DNA of 64,000 nucleotides from Lujinxingia sediminis (GCF_004005565.1 NZ_SADD01000013.1:1-64000), one strand, 5' to 3'. Counted from the stretch's first letter, positions 46,136 to 57,322 are shown. Program-made: numbers and translations. Notes: generated by a model not told the origin, from the sequence alone.

Positions 46136-47827
46136 TTGCCCTCAGCACTGCTCCGACATGTTCGGCCTCGCTGGCTGATCCTTGCGACTGCTTCGCTGAT
46201 CTTCTCCCAACTCATCGGCCTGGCTACTCCTTATCTGCTCAAGCTGGCGATCGATGAGGGCATCTCCCGCGCCGACGCAGATCTGCTCTGGGGTCTGGGC
46301 ATTGCCGGCCTCATTCTCTACAGCCTGGGGGCGATCGCTCGCTTTGGCGGCCAATGGTACGCCACGCTGGCCGGCGAAGACATCTGGGAGAGCGCTCGCG
46401 ATGAAGTCTTCCAGCACGTCCAACAGCTCTCTCTGGCCACGCTCGCCACGCAGCGAACCGGGGAGCTCGTCAGTCGCATCTACAGCGACACGTTTCATAT
46501 CAAGCAGCTCGCCACATCGGTGCTTCCTGCTCTCACGTCGCTTCTGGTCGGGGTGGGAGGCACCGCTGCGATCCTCATCTGGCTCGATCCTCGCCTGGCG
46601 CTCCTGGCCGCCATCCCCTTGCCTGTAGGCTGGCTTCTTTTGCACATCTTCCGCCGACGCGTTCGACCGATGAGTCGGGCGCGTCTGGAGACAATGGCCG
46701 CCCTGCACAGTTCGCTTCACGAGGGTCTGGCAGGGATCGCCGACATTCAGGCCCTGGGGGCCCGCCAGATCTTTGCTCGCCGCGTTCGGGACGCCGGCCG
46801 CTCTCTCAAAGCTGCCGAGCTCGCCCTGGCCAGCCATCGCGCGCGCCTGGGGCCCGCAGTCGACCTGGCCCTCTCGCTGGTGCTCCTGGCCACGCTGGTC
46901 ATCGGCGGACAGTACGTCATCGAGGGAAGTCTGAGCGTGGGCACGCTTGTGGTCTTCTACTTCTATGTGGGCCGTTGTTTAGGACCTCTTCGCGGGGTGC
47001 CGGGCATTCTCTACGGTTGGCACGGCGCTCGCGCTGCCGCCGAACGCATCGACGCTCTCCTGGCGGTTGCGCCCCGCCCGCCGGCCGCGCCCTCTGAGCT
47101 CCGCCCGCCGCCGGGTCCGCTCCGTGTGCGCGTCGAATCACTCTCCTTTGCCTACCCCCCCTCCAACACCTTCACGTCTGCCACCGCGCGCGGTGTCATC
47201 GATGGCCTCACCCTGGAACTCGCCCCCTCCGAGGCGGTGGCCATCCTGGGCCCCTCCGGTGCCGGCAAGAGCACCACAGGTCGGCTTCTCCTCAACCTCT
47301 TCGATCCGGAAGAGGGCCGGGTCATCCTCCAGGGGCTTGATGCTCGGGACTGGCCCCTCTCCGAGCTCCGCCGTCGGGTGGGCTATGTCGGTCAGGAGAT
47401 CTTTTTGTTTGACGGCTCGCTGCGAGATAACCTCTTCATCGCCATGAGCCCCGAAGAGCGCCAGCAGGCCGAGCCTGACCTCGACGCCATCCTCAAGCTC
47501 GCCGGACTCCATGACTTCGTGCACGATCACCCCGAAGGCCTCGACGCGCCGATGGGCGAACGCGGCGCACGCCTCTCCGGTGGCCAGAAGAAGAGGGTGG
47601 CGCTGGCCCGCGCGCTCCTGCGAAACCCCGACCTCGTCATCATCGATCAGATGGCCACCGACCTTGAGGAGTCGCTTAATGCGCGCATCTTCAGTGCGCT
47701 GCGTCTCAGAAAGCTCACTCTGATCTACCTGGGCCACCGCGTGCCCGCAGGTCTCGACCCCGAACATGTCTTCTGGATGGAAGGCGGCTGCCTGCATCCC
47801 GGACCTCCCGATCGTCACCAACCTTAA
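46136..47827 (+). CDS. lasso peptide ABC exporter (TMD-NBD fusion)
   Basis: 563 residues, starting at TTG 46136 with GGAGG just upstream. Residues 1-300 are the six-helix transmembrane part with no peptidase domain in front. The ATPase has Walker A GPSGAGKST, Gln420, LSGGQ (480-484) and His534. After Walker B (VIID 501-504) the usual catalytic Glu is Gln505, and the D-loop is TDLEE rather than SALD. So hydrolysis may be weak. Family: McjD-like lasso exporters and the MsbA group. Role: export and self-protection. Confidence 0.85.
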   Translation: MPSALLRHVRPRWLILATASLIFSQLIGLATPYLLKLAIDEGISRADADLLWGLGIAGLILYSLGAIARFGGQWYATLAGEDIWESARDEVFQHVQQLSLATLATQRTGELVSRIYSDTFHIKQLATSVLPALTSLLVGVGGTAAILIWLDPRLALLAAIPLPVGWLLLHIFRRRVRPMSRARLETMAALHSSLHEGLAGIADIQALGARQIFARRVRDAGRSLKAAELALASHRARLGPAVDLALSLVLLATLVIGGQYVIEGSLSVGTLVVFYFYVGRCLGPLRGVPGILYGWHGARAAAERIDALLAVAPRPPAAPSELRPPPGPLRVRVESLSFAYPPSNTFTSATARGVIDGLTLELAPSEAVAILGPSGAGKSTTGRLLLNLFDPEEGRVILQGLDARDWPLSELRRRVGYVGQEIFLFDGSLRDNLFIAMSPEERQQAEPDLDAILKLAGLHDFVHDHPEGLDAPMGERGARLSGGQKKRVALARALLRNPDLVIIDQMATDLEESLNARIFSALRLRKLTLIYLGHRVPAGLDPEHVFWMEGGCLHPGPPDRHQP

Positions 47828-47848
47828 GTTTCGCGGAGCCTTGCGCCC

Positions 47849-48142
47849 ATGACCTTCTCCGACTCCCAGCGTTTCACCGCCCGCGATGATCTCGTCGTGG
47901 AGGCCATCGATGACCAGATCGTGATCCTCGATCTGCACGGCGATCGTTGCTTTGGTCTCAACGCTCAGGGGGTGCTCCTCTGGCAACGCATCCGCCAGGA
48001 TGCCCCCTCGGTCGCCGAGCTCATTGAACTGCTCGAACAAACCTACGCCATCGATGCCGAACGCGCCCGCACTGACCTCCTCGCCTTCTTGAGCGCCCTC
48101 CAGAGTGCCGGCCTTCTGCTGGAGCATAACCAGACCTTATGA
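47849..48142 (+). CDS. PqqD-like RiPP recognition element (B1)
   Basis: 97 residues of PqqD family, which forms a winged helix-turn-helix that binds the YxxP leader. Visible are the IVILDLHGDRCFGLNAQG strand-turn and the LWQRIRQ helix. It works with the B2 protease to present the precursor for leader cleavage and cyclisation. A weak GGAG lies upstream. It overlaps the kinase start by ATGA. Confidence 0.85.
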   Translation: MTFSDSQRFTARDDLVVEAIDDQIVILDLHGDRCFGLNAQGVLLWQRIRQDAPSVAELIELLEQTYAIDAERARTDLLAFLSALQSAGLLLEHNQTL

Positions 48143-49092
48143 GCGCCTCGAATGTCTACCGCATCTACGGTCAAGCCATCGCCTGCGACCGCCCCCTGAA
48201 CTTCGTGCCGATCCCTCCCTCGGAGCTCGCGGACGTTTCGGGCATCTGGACAGTCGATCATCTCCAGGGCGCACCGATACAAGGCGATCGCATCCATGAT
48301 CTCGAAGATCACCCCGGCGGCGATCGCCTCGAAGTCTTCAAAAGCGGCGAAGGGCAGGGCGCCATCGCCTATGCAGGCTGGCGCTTTTCTTTCGATCTTC
48401 CTGACCGGCATATCGCCTACGAGCCCCCCGAGAGCTCCGACTGGGCGCTCGACACCTTGTTGGAACGCATCGTTCTCCCCATCGCTCTGCTCACCACCGA
48501 TCGTCCCCTGGTGGCCCTCCACGGAAGCGCGCTGCGATGTCCCGGCGGGGACACGATTGCCATCATCGGCGACTCCGGCGCCGGCAAAAGCACCACCGCG
48601 CTCGGCCTGGTACGCCGAGGCGCTACCTTGCTTGCCGACGACCTGGTTCTCATCGATGTGGAGCGCCGCCTTCTTCTTGCCGGTGCCTCCTCACTCCGAC
48701 TGGCCCTTCCGCACAGCGCCATCCCCGAGGCCCGCGTCAGCCTCCCGACACCGTCTCCCGATCCCAAGCGCATCTTTGTGCTCCCCGAAGCCCAGGCTTC
48801 AGGCCGCGAGCTACCCCTGACACATATCTTCAGCCTGGGCGGCGAGCCTGAGTCCGAGCGTGACTTCGAGTTAAGCCAGGCCCGGGGGGGTCGGGCCGCT
48901 GCGCTTCTCCTCTCCCAGTGCTTCGCCTTCTCGCAGAGCGCCCCGGAGGATGGCGAGGCGCGTTTTCGTCGCGCGATGCGCCTGTTGCGCACCACGCCGC
49001 TGACGCGCATTGAGTTTCGCCGGGGCGAAAGCTCGCTGGCCCAGATCGACGCCATCCAACGGGCGCTGGCCGCCAACGCCGAGGCACCCTGA
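48139..49092 (+). CDS. HPr-kinase-like protein in RiPP cluster
   Basis: 317 residues. Walker A GDSGAGKST (144-152) follows the HPrK-like LHGSALRCPGG; LLADDLVLID (164-173) is the next metal-binding block. These match HPr kinase/phosphorylase fold proteins. In the paeninodin-type lasso clusters such kinases phosphorylate the C-terminal Ser of the precursor. This core ends in Pro, with Ser3 and Thr14 as the only hydroxyl residues, so the target is uncertain. Coupled on both sides (ATGA and TGATG). Confidence 0.8.
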   Translation: MSASNVYRIYGQAIACDRPLNFVPIPPSELADVSGIWTVDHLQGAPIQGDRIHDLEDHPGGDRLEVFKSGEGQGAIAYAGWRFSFDLPDRHIAYEPPESSDWALDTLLERIVLPIALLTTDRPLVALHGSALRCPGGDTIAIIGDSGAGKSTTALGLVRRGATLLADDLVLIDVERRLLLAGASSLRLALPHSAIPEARVSLPTPSPDPKRIFVLPEAQASGRELPLTHIFSLGGEPESERDFELSQARGGRAAALLLSQCFAFSQSAPEDGEARFRRAMRLLRTTPLTRIEFRRGESSLAQIDAIQRALAANAEAP

Positions 49093-49568
49093 TGCCTCAA
49101 CATCCGCTTGTTCAGCTGGGTGTTCGCTACGGCGAAGCCCTTGTCGTGATCACTGCCGCGCACCTCCTGATTAAAACCACCGGCTGGGATCGCGCCCGCC
49201 GCATCAGCGATCGCCTCCTCCCCCGACACATCGATGGGAACGTCTCAACGGGCGATCATCGCCGACTTGCCGGCGAGATCGAACGAAGCGTCCTGCGCAT
49301 AAGTCGCTTTATCCCGGGGGCACGCTGCGCCCCGCGTGCTCTGGCCGCCCGGCATATGCTGGCCAGACGCGGTATCACCTCGCGTCTGGTCGTGGGGCTG
49401 CGCCTTGCGCCTCGCCCCGAAGGCCACGCCTGGTTGGAGATCGGCTCATCTTCTGACCCACTGCGCCTCTTTGCCCGCGATCCTTCCGCCTACACCCCCC
49501 TGGACGCTCTCTGCCAGACGAGGGCCGTATCGCCCCGATCCCCAGCGCCCACGCCGTCTTCTGCATAG
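49092..49568 (+). CDS. lasso B2 protease, transglutaminase-like
   Basis: 158 residues of the Transglut_core3 type. The likely catalytic Cys79 lies in GARCAPRALAARHML, and His112 is in GHAWLE; the third residue (Asp) is less clear, with Asp122 a candidate. The protein cleaves the leader while the RRE protein holds it. Shorter N-terminal part than the fused McjB enzymes, as expected when B1 and B2 are split. Its ATG overlaps the kinase stop. No clear terminator follows before the ribosomal promoter. Confidence 0.85.
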   Translation: MPQHPLVQLGVRYGEALVVITAAHLLIKTTGWDRARRISDRLLPRHIDGNVSTGDHRRLAGEIERSVLRISRFIPGARCAPRALAARHMLARRGITSRLVVGLRLAPRPEGHAWLEIGSSSDPLRLFARDPSAYTPLDALCQTRAVSPRSPAPTPSSA

Positions 49569-49618
49569 CCAGGTCCGATGTCCACGATCCTCGAACATAA
49601 CCTGAGAACGATCCACGC

Positions 49619-49646
49619 TTGACATCGCAACCCGCCTTTCTATAAT
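49619..49646 (+). promoter_or_regulatory. strong sigma-70 type promoter for the rpsL operon
   Basis: Perfect TTGACA (49619-49624) and perfect TATAAT (49641-49646) with a 16-base spacer. Transcription would start near 49653, leaving a leader of about 180 bases before rpsL. Confidence 0.85.
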
Positions 49647-49834
49647 CCGCCGTCCGAAGCCCCCCGGTCTGGCCTTTGTCATGCCCGGCCACATGCTCCT
49701 CGGTGGCTTCCGCAAACGAAATTCGCCGCTCTAAGTTGCCCGTCATCATCTGATGGGGTAAGCAGCCCCACAGACGGTGATGTCTCCGATATGGTGCAAC
49801 GCGCCTCTCCAAGGTGCGACAAACAGGTACATGT

Positions 49835-50206
49835 ATGCCCACGATTAACCAACTGGTTCGCAAAGGTCGCAAAAAGATTGTCTCCAAGACGACGGCGCCG
49901 GCTCTGAAGAGCTGCCCGCAGAAGCGTGGTGTTTGCACCCGCGTCTACACCACGACCCCCAAGAAGCCGAACTCCGCGCTTCGTAAGGTCGCTCGTGTTC
50001 GCCTGACCAACGGGATGGAAGTTACCAGCTACATTCCCGGTGAGGGACACAACCTCCAGGAGCACAGCGTCGTGCTCATCCGCGGCGGTCGTGTCAAAGA
50101 CTTGCCCGGTGTGCGCTACCACATCGTTCGCGGCACCCTCGACGCCGTCGGCGTCCAGTCCCGCCGTCAGGGCCGCAGCAAGTACGGCACCAAGAAGCCG
50201 CGCTAA
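49835..50206 (+). CDS. rpsL: ribosomal protein uS12
   Basis: 123 residues starting [13 protein letters not shown], full length and typical. It helps the decoding site; [18 protein letters not shown] includes the segment where streptomycin resistance changes occur, here with the normal residues. The upstream frame from 49814 (GTG) is an extension without support; AGG lies seven bases before 49835. First gene of the str operon. Confidence 0.97.
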   Translation: MPTINQLVRKGRKKIVSKTTAPALKSCPQKRGVCTRVYTTTPKKPNSALRKVARVRLTNGMEVTSYIPGEGHNLQEHSVVLIRGGRVKDLPGVRYHIVRGTLDAVGVQSRRQGRSKYGTKKPR

Positions 50207-50296
50207 AACGCCCCGGATTTCTCGCGAGATTTTGCCCGGTGGCTCGCTTTGGCGACCTGTGTCGGGCCTTCGCACCTACGAATTGAGAGCTCAGTC

Positions 50297-50770
50297 ATGC
50301 CAAGAAGAAGAGTGGTCCAGAAGCGCCCGATCCTCCCGGATCCCAAGTTTAACGACAAGCTGATCACCCAGTTTGTCAACGTCATGATGCGCGACGGCAA
50401 GAAGTCCACCGCCGAACGCATTATGTACGATACCCTCGACGTCATCGAGTCGAAGACCGGCGGCGAAGATCCCCTTCGCGTCTTCAAGCGCAGCATCGAC
50501 AACTTGCGTCCGATGGTCGAAGTTCGCTCGCGCCGCGTCGGTGGTTCCACCTACCAGGTGCCCGTCGAAGTCCGCCCGGAGCGCCGCACCGCCCTGGCCA
50601 TTCGCTGGCTGATCCAGGCCGCGCGTGCCCGCAACGAAAAGACGATGGTCGACAAGCTCACCAACGAGATTCTCGACGCGTCGAACAACCGCGGCACCGC
50701 CGTGCGCAACAAAGAGAACGTGCACCGTATGGCCGAGGCCAACCGCGCGTTCGCGCACTACCGCTGGTAA
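50297..50770 (+). CDS. rpsG: ribosomal protein uS7
   Basis: 157 residues from [18 protein letters not shown], a normal start and length; it nucleates assembly of the 30S head and binds 16S rRNA. The frame is open upstream to 50249 but the first 16 residues there are not family-like. GAGAG about eight bases upstream. In other bacteria S7 represses its own operon. Confidence 0.97.
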   Translation: MPRRRVVQKRPILPDPKFNDKLITQFVNVMMRDGKKSTAERIMYDTLDVIESKTGGEDPLRVFKRSIDNLRPMVEVRSRRVGGSTYQVPVEVRPERRTALAIRWLIQAARARNEKTMVDKLTNEILDASNNRGTAVRNKENVHRMAEANRAFAHYRW

Positions 50771-50831
50771 CACTCGCGCCGGGCTCCCCCGACGCGCACA
50801 TGTTCCATCAGGCGCATCGGACGGTGCCCTC

Positions 50832-50893
50832 CGAAGACCCGGTGAGGTCCTTATCGCTCCCTTCCGAGACGATAAGGCCTGACCGGGTCTTCG
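50832..50893 (+). promoter_or_regulatory. long hairpin between rpsG and fusA
   Basis: Twelve plus three plus eight base pairs: 50832-50843 with 50882-50893, AGG with CCT, and CCTTATCG (50849-50856) with CGATAAGG (50870-50877), with one internal G-G mismatch and one bulge. The 13-base loop is pyrimidine-rich. It lies 121 bases before fusA. Not followed by a T run, so a processing or protein-binding site is more likely than a terminator. Confidence 0.6.
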
Positions 50894-51014
50894 CGTTTAG
50901 CTTTCCTTCGGGCGGGAATGCCCCACCTTTCCGACCCAACCCATCTGCTCTCGCTACCCCCCAGACCGGGGAGACAGCGATCCCAACTGCGACCTTCACA
51001 CAGGCAGGGTGACC

Positions 51015-53156
<2,142 letters not shown>

Positions 53157-53202
53157 CCCTTCGATGGGCCGCAAGGGGAGCGGACAAAAGGCGATTTCCA
53201 CC

Positions 53203-53231
53203 TTGATCTGTTGACACCCCTACTGTATGGT
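53203..53231 (+). promoter_or_regulatory. candidate promoter of the rpsJ operon
   Basis: TTGATC (53203-53208), 17 bases, TATGGT (53226-53231), a fair match. A TTGACA box just inside (53211) has no partner -10 at a good distance. It would give a leader of about 210 bases. Confidence 0.45.
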
Positions 53232-53325
53232 CCGCACTCCCTGAGCCTGGGCGCCGGGGATTACTACCGCTTACGACGGCCCGAAACGCCGCCAATGACG
53301 CGGTGTTACGGGATTTTTGGTTCCC

Positions 53326-53432
53326 TCAGGTCAGGCCCGCTTGACCCACGGCACATGCAGCCGGTGAGGGATCCTTGAATTTAGCGCTAACCGCTGGGTT
53401 TCGCACTTTCTGACCTGAAGAACTCAGGTCAG
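53326..53432 (+). promoter_or_regulatory. rpsJ leader with alternative pairing
   Basis: TCAGGTCAG occurs at 53326-53334 and 53424-53432; CTGACCTGA at 53410-53418 can pair with either. Choosing one pairing excludes the other. The second forms a compact hairpin 18 bases before the rpsJ ATG. A leader structure that regulates a ribosomal operon is plausible. Confidence 0.5.
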
Positions 53433-53449
53433 TCGACGAGGTTTGTGAC

Positions 53450-53758
53450 ATGGCGAATGAGAAGATTCGAATTAAGCTGAAGGCGTACGACCACAAGCTG
53501 CTCGACGCGTCGGCTGCCGACATCGTAGAGACGGCTAAGCGTACCGGTGCACGCGTTGCGGGGCCGATCCCCCTTCCCACGCGCATCAACCGCTGGACGG
53601 TCCTGCGTAGCCCCTTCATCGACAAAAAGTCTCGCGAGCAGTTCGAGATGCGCACTCACAAGCGCCTTCTCGACATCCTCGATCCGACGCAGCAGACGCT
53701 CGACGCTCTGATGCGCCTGGATCTCGCCGCGGGCGTGGACGTCGAAATCAAGACCTGA
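53450..53758 (+). CDS. rpsJ: ribosomal protein uS10
   Basis: 102 residues, standard length, with [18 protein letters not shown] at the N-terminus and the GPIPLPT loop. Also the antitermination factor NusE in many bacteria. GAGG lies eight bases upstream. It begins the S10-spc cluster; the next gene is rplD, 163 bases later, where rplC would normally stand. Confidence 0.97.
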   Translation: MANEKIRIKLKAYDHKLLDASAADIVETAKRTGARVAGPIPLPTRINRWTVLRSPFIDKKSREQFEMRTHKRLLDILDPTQQTLDALMRLDLAAGVDVEIKT

Positions 53759-53921
53759 TTGCGCCTTTGGGTGGTCCTCGGCAGGCCCGCCTTAACGCAA
53801 TCTTGTACTAAAGCCGGTCTCCTGCACGTCCTTTTGCTCAATGTGAGCAGGGTAGGGCAGGCGGCCATGAACCCACTCTTTCGCCCGTCCGAGCCTAAGT
53901 CAGGGCGGCGCAGGAGACGTT

Positions 53922-54572
53922 ATGAAAATTGAAGTCGTCGATTTGAAGAACAAGGCGACCGGAGAAATCGAGCTCGCTGAGAGCGTGTTCGGTGTTCCGG
54001 TTCGTGAGCATTTGTTCTGGGAAGTGGTTAACTGGCAGCGCGCCAAGCGTCGCGCCGGCACCCACCAGACCAAGACCCGCGGCCAGGTCCGCGGCGGTGG
54101 TCGCAAGCCCTGGCGCCAGAAAGGCACCGGCCGCGCCCGCCAGGGTACCACCCGCGCCCCTCACTGGGTCGGCGGTGGCACCGTCTTCGGACCCCAGCCC
54201 CGTGACTACGGCTACGCGATGCCCAAGAAGAAGCGTCGCGCCGCTCTCTGCTCCGCGCTCAGCATGAAGCTGGGTAAGGGTCAGCTCAAAGTCGTGGACA
54301 ACTGGGAACTTCCCCAGATCAAGACCAAACTCGCCATCGATACGTTGAGCAACCTGGAAGCGCCCCGCGCCCTGGTTGTCGATGTGACCTCGCGCAACGA
54401 AGGCGATAACTCGGTCACCCACAACGAAAATCTTCGCCTGTCGGTGCGCAACCTCAAAGAAGCCAAGTACCTGGCTGTTGAGGGCCTCAACGTTGAGGAT
54501 ATCCTGCGTTATGACTACGTGATTCTCTCGCGCAGCGCCGTCGAGCAACTCCAGGAGGCATTGCAGTCATGA
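53922..54572 (+). CDS. rplD: ribosomal protein uL4
   Basis: 216 residues. The long loop of L4 that reaches the exit tunnel is visible ([24 protein letters not shown]), a clear signature. GGAGA upstream. In some bacteria L4 represses the S10 operon through the leader, relevant to the alternative pairing at 53326-53432. Overlaps rplW by ATGA. Confidence 0.96.
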   Translation: MKIEVVDLKNKATGEIELAESVFGVPVREHLFWEVVNWQRAKRRAGTHQTKTRGQVRGGGRKPWRQKGTGRARQGTTRAPHWVGGGTVFGPQPRDYGYAMPKKKRRAALCSALSMKLGKGQLKVVDNWELPQIKTKLAIDTLSNLEAPRALVVDVTSRNEGDNSVTHNENLRLSVRNLKEAKYLAVEGLNVEDILRYDYVILSRSAVEQLQEALQS

Positions 54573-54880
54573 CCAACCTCTACGACATCATCATTCGCCC
54601 GGCGCTCACCGAGAAGACCACCCAGCTGGCTGAGCACAACCAGTACGTGTTCCGCGTCGACCGCAAAGCGAACAAGTACCAGATTCGCCAGGCCGTTGAG
54701 AAAATCTTCGGCGTCGACGTTGTTAAGGTCAACACTCTGGTGATGCCCAGCAAGCCCAAGCGTGTGGGACGAAGCCTCGGACGCCGCGCCGCCTTTAAGA
54801 AGGCGATTGTGACGGTGGCCGACGGTCAGACCATCGACCTGTACGCGCTCGAGGGGACCGAAGCTGGTGGCGAGGTCTAA
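54569..54880 (+). CDS. rplW: ribosomal protein uL23
   Basis: 103 residues with the family start IIRPALTEKTTQL and the KVNT-MPSKPKRVG loop. At the tunnel exit it docks signal recognition particle and trigger factor. ATGA overlap with rplD. Followed by 72 bases before rplB. Confidence 0.95.
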   Translation: MTNLYDIIIRPALTEKTTQLAEHNQYVFRVDRKANKYQIRQAVEKIFGVDVVKVNTLVMPSKPKRVGRSLGRRAAFKKAIVTVADGQTIDLYALEGTEAGGEV

Positions 54881-54952
54881 TCGACCCCCACCCCTTGCTT
54901 TGTGTTCAATTGCCAGGATATCGCAATCGCGTTTTAGAAGGCAGGTATAACG

Positions 54953-55786
54953 ATGGCCATGAAAGAGTTTAACCCCACGTCTCCGGGACGGCGCTTCCTG
55001 CGTCTTCCGGATTCCAAAGAAGTGATCACCAAGAGCAAGCCTGAGAAGGCGCTCACCGAAAAGATTACCCGCTCCGGCGGCCGTAATCAGTCCGGTCATA
55101 TGACGGTCCGTCACCGCGGCGGCGGCCACAAGCGTCGCTACCGTCAGGTTGACTTCAAGCGCACCAAGACTGGTGTGCCGGCGAAAGTCGCCGCGATCGA
55201 GTACGATCCCAACCGCACCGCCTACCTGGCGCTGCTCCACTACGCTGACGGTGAGAAGGCCTACATCATCGCCCCGCAGAAGCTTGCGGTCGGTGACACG
55301 GTCATCTCCAGCGCGCATGCCGACATCAAGCCCGGCAACTCCCTGCGTCTGCGCTACATCCCCACCGGTACGGTCATCCACAACGTGGAACTGCGCCCGG
55401 GCAAGGGTGGCCAGATGGCTCGCTCCGCGGGCACCTGGGCTCAGCTGATGGCCAAAGAAGGCAAGTATGCGCTTCTGCGTCTTCCCTCCGGCGAGATCCG
55501 CCAGGTCCTTATGACCTGCCGGGCGACCGTGGGCGCGGTGTCGAACCGCGAGCACGAGAACACCTCGCTTGGTAAAGCCGGTCGCGCCCGTTGGAAGGGC
55601 AACCGCCCGGCGGTTCGTGGTGTCGCCATGAACCCCGTCGACCACCCCCACGGTGGTGGTGAAGGTCGCACCTCCGGTGGTCGCCATCCGGTGACCCCCT
55701 GGGGCCAGAAGACCAAGGGCAAGAAGACGCGCAGCAACAAGCGCACCGACAAGTTCATCGTCAAGCGTCGTAAGTCGCGCAAGTAA
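54953..55786 (+). CDS. rplB: ribosomal protein uL2
   Basis: 277 residues, standard. The conserved RNA-binding region [20 protein letters not shown] and the C-terminal [14 protein letters not shown] are intact; the latter holds the His residue near the peptidyl transferase centre. GAAGG upstream (AAGGCAGG). Core of the large subunit. Confidence 0.97.
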   Translation: MAMKEFNPTSPGRRFLRLPDSKEVITKSKPEKALTEKITRSGGRNQSGHMTVRHRGGGHKRRYRQVDFKRTKTGVPAKVAAIEYDPNRTAYLALLHYADGEKAYIIAPQKLAVGDTVISSAHADIKPGNSLRLRYIPTGTVIHNVELRPGKGGQMARSAGTWAQLMAKEGKYALLRLPSGEIRQVLMTCRATVGAVSNREHENTSLGKAGRARWKGNRPAVRGVAMNPVDHPHGGGEGRTSGGRHPVTPWGQKTKGKKTRSNKRTDKFIVKRRKSRK

Positions 55787-55801
55787 ACCGCTCGCCCCTA
55801 C

Positions 55802-55822
55802 GCCGGCGAGCCTCTCGCCGGC
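55802..55822 (+). promoter_or_regulatory. hairpin in the rplB-rpsS gap
   Basis: GCCGGCGAG (55802-55810), loop CCT, CTCGCCGGC (55814-55822): a perfect 9-bp stem, 35 bases before rpsS. No T run follows. Perhaps a processing or pausing site. Confidence 0.4.
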
Positions 55823-55856
55823 CGGTCGGGCATACACTGCGCCAAGGAGATAGATC

Positions 55857-56138
55857 GTGCCACGTTCAGTCAAAAAAGGGCCCTTCGTCGATAGCGGCCT
55901 TCAGCGTAAAGTCACCCGCGCTCGTGAAACCAGCGATCGCCGTGCGATCAAGACCTGGAGCCGCCGCTCCATGATCGTGCCTGAGTTCATCGGCTTGACT
56001 TTTGCCGTCCACAACGGCAAAGAGTTTGTCCCCGTGTTCGTGACCGAGAATATGGTCGGGCATAAGCTCGGTGAGTTCGCGCCTACCCGTACGTTCTACG
56101 GGCACGCCGCCGATCGCAAAGCCAAGGGTCGTCGCTAA
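55857..56138 (+). CDS. rpsS: ribosomal protein uS19
   Basis: 93 residues from a GTG start with AAGGAGATAG just upstream (strong). [12 protein letters not shown] and [15 protein letters not shown] are the family marks. Sits in the 30S head next to S13. Followed by a 138-base gap before rplV. Confidence 0.96.
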   Translation: MPRSVKKGPFVDSGLQRKVTRARETSDRRAIKTWSRRSMIVPEFIGLTFAVHNGKEFVPVFVTENMVGHKLGEFAPTRTFYGHAADRKAKGRR

Positions 56139-56276
56139 GGCGGGTCGCCGCGGCGGAGTTTCTCCGCCTCGGCCGCTCTCTAAGACGCGCTTCCCCGTCA
56201 CGAGATCAAAGTTTCCCGTCGACCGCTGCCCGCTCTCCAGGGCAAGGGCGGCGGCTCATCGAGTTGAGTTTTTGCC

Positions 56277-56645
56277 ATGAGCAAAGAAAAACAAAAGACA
56301 CATCGTGCGAACCAGGCGTCCGCACAGAACATTCGCATCGCGCCGCGCAAGGCGCGCATCGTCGTCGACCTGGTCCGTAACCGACCGGTCGAAGAGGCGC
56401 TGCAGATCTTGCAATTCACGCCCAAGAAGGCCGCCCCGCTGGTCGCCAACCTCATCGAGTCGGCGATTCACAACGTGATGAACAGCGAACAGCTCGACTG
56501 GGACACCGACGATCTCTACGTCGCTCAGGCCTACGTCAACGAAGGCCCCACGCTGCGCCGCTTTATGCCGCGCGCCCAGGGTCGAGCGACCCGGATCAAC
56601 AAGCGAACCAGTCAAATCACCGTGGTCCTGCAGCCTCGCGTCTAA
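56277..56645 (+). CDS. rplV: ribosomal protein uL22
   Basis: 122 residues; [21 protein letters not shown] and the C-terminal [20 protein letters not shown] loop that lines the exit tunnel are intact. Assembly protein of the large subunit. Thirty-eight bases to rpsC. Confidence 0.95.
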   Translation: MSKEKQKTHRANQASAQNIRIAPRKARIVVDLVRNRPVEEALQILQFTPKKAAPLVANLIESAIHNVMNSEQLDWDTDDLYVAQAYVNEGPTLRRFMPRAQGRATRINKRTSQITVVLQPRV

Positions 56646-56683
56646 CGTGTCGCCAGGTCCCACACGGTCTTAGGAGGTCGATT

Positions 56684-57313
56684 TTGGGTCAAAAAGTACA
56701 TCCTACGGGATTTCGGTTGGGGATCATCCGCCCCTGGAGCTCCAAGTGGTACGAGGAGAAGAACTACGCCAAGTGGCTCCACGAAGATCTCGCGATCAAG
56801 AATTATATCAACAAAAACCTCGGCTCGACCGGCATCAGCTCGGTGGACATTGAGCGCCTGGCCAACAAGGTCAAGGTGACCATCCACTCCGCCAAGCCCG
56901 GCATCCTTATCGGCAAGCGTGGCGCCGGTATTGACGGCCTCAAAAACGAACTCCAGAAGAAGACCGAAGGCGAAGTCTTCGTCAACATTCAGGAAGTCCG
57001 TAAGGCCGAGCTCGATTCCAAACTTGTCGCCGAGTCCATCGCCCAGCAGCTGGAGCGTCGTGTCAGCTTCCGCCGCGCGATGAAGAAGGCCGTGCAGACG
57101 ACGATGAAATTCGGTGCCAAGGGCATCCGCGTCAACGCCGCCGGTCGCCTGGGCGGTGCGGAAATGGGGCGCCGTGAGTGGTACCTCGAAGGTCAGGTCC
57201 CGCTTCACACCCTGCGCGCCGATATCGATTACGGCACCGCCGAAGCCAAGACCACCTACGGTATCATCGGTATCAAAGTGTGGATCTACAAAGGCGAAGT
57301 TCTCGAACGCTGA
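56684..57313 (+). CDS. rpsC: ribosomal protein uS3
   Basis: 209 residues from a TTG start ([13 protein letters not shown]) with GGAGG just upstream. KH domain [12 protein letters not shown] lies near residue 80. It forms the mRNA entry channel. The C-terminus is compact, at the short end of the family. Confidence 0.96.
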   Translation: MGQKVHPTGFRLGIIRPWSSKWYEEKNYAKWLHEDLAIKNYINKNLGSTGISSVDIERLANKVKVTIHSAKPGILIGKRGAGIDGLKNELQKKTEGEVFVNIQEVRKAELDSKLVAESIAQQLERRVSFRRAMKKAVQTTMKFGAKGIRVNAAGRLGGAEMGRREWYLEGQVPLHTLRADIDYGTAEAKTTYGIIGIKVWIYKGEVLER

Positions 57314-57322
57314 TGCGTCACG

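Larger units (their letters stand above)
44022..49568 (+). other. lasso-peptide type RiPP gene cluster
   Basis: Six plus-strand genes in order: asparagine-synthase-like cyclase, precursor, ABC exporter, PqqD-like RRE protein, HPr-kinase-like protein and B2 transglutaminase-like protease. The last three are coupled by overlapping starts and stops. All the core lasso functions are present: leader binding (B1), leader cleavage (B2), ring closure (C), precursor (A) and export (D), plus a kinase. The cluster sits directly upstream of the str-operon promoter. It is not matched to any known product. Confidence 0.85.

Noticed and set aside
46136-46140. GTG at 46131 as start of the lasso exporter
   Set aside because: It is out of frame; the TTG at 46136 with GGAGG upstream is in frame and is preferred.
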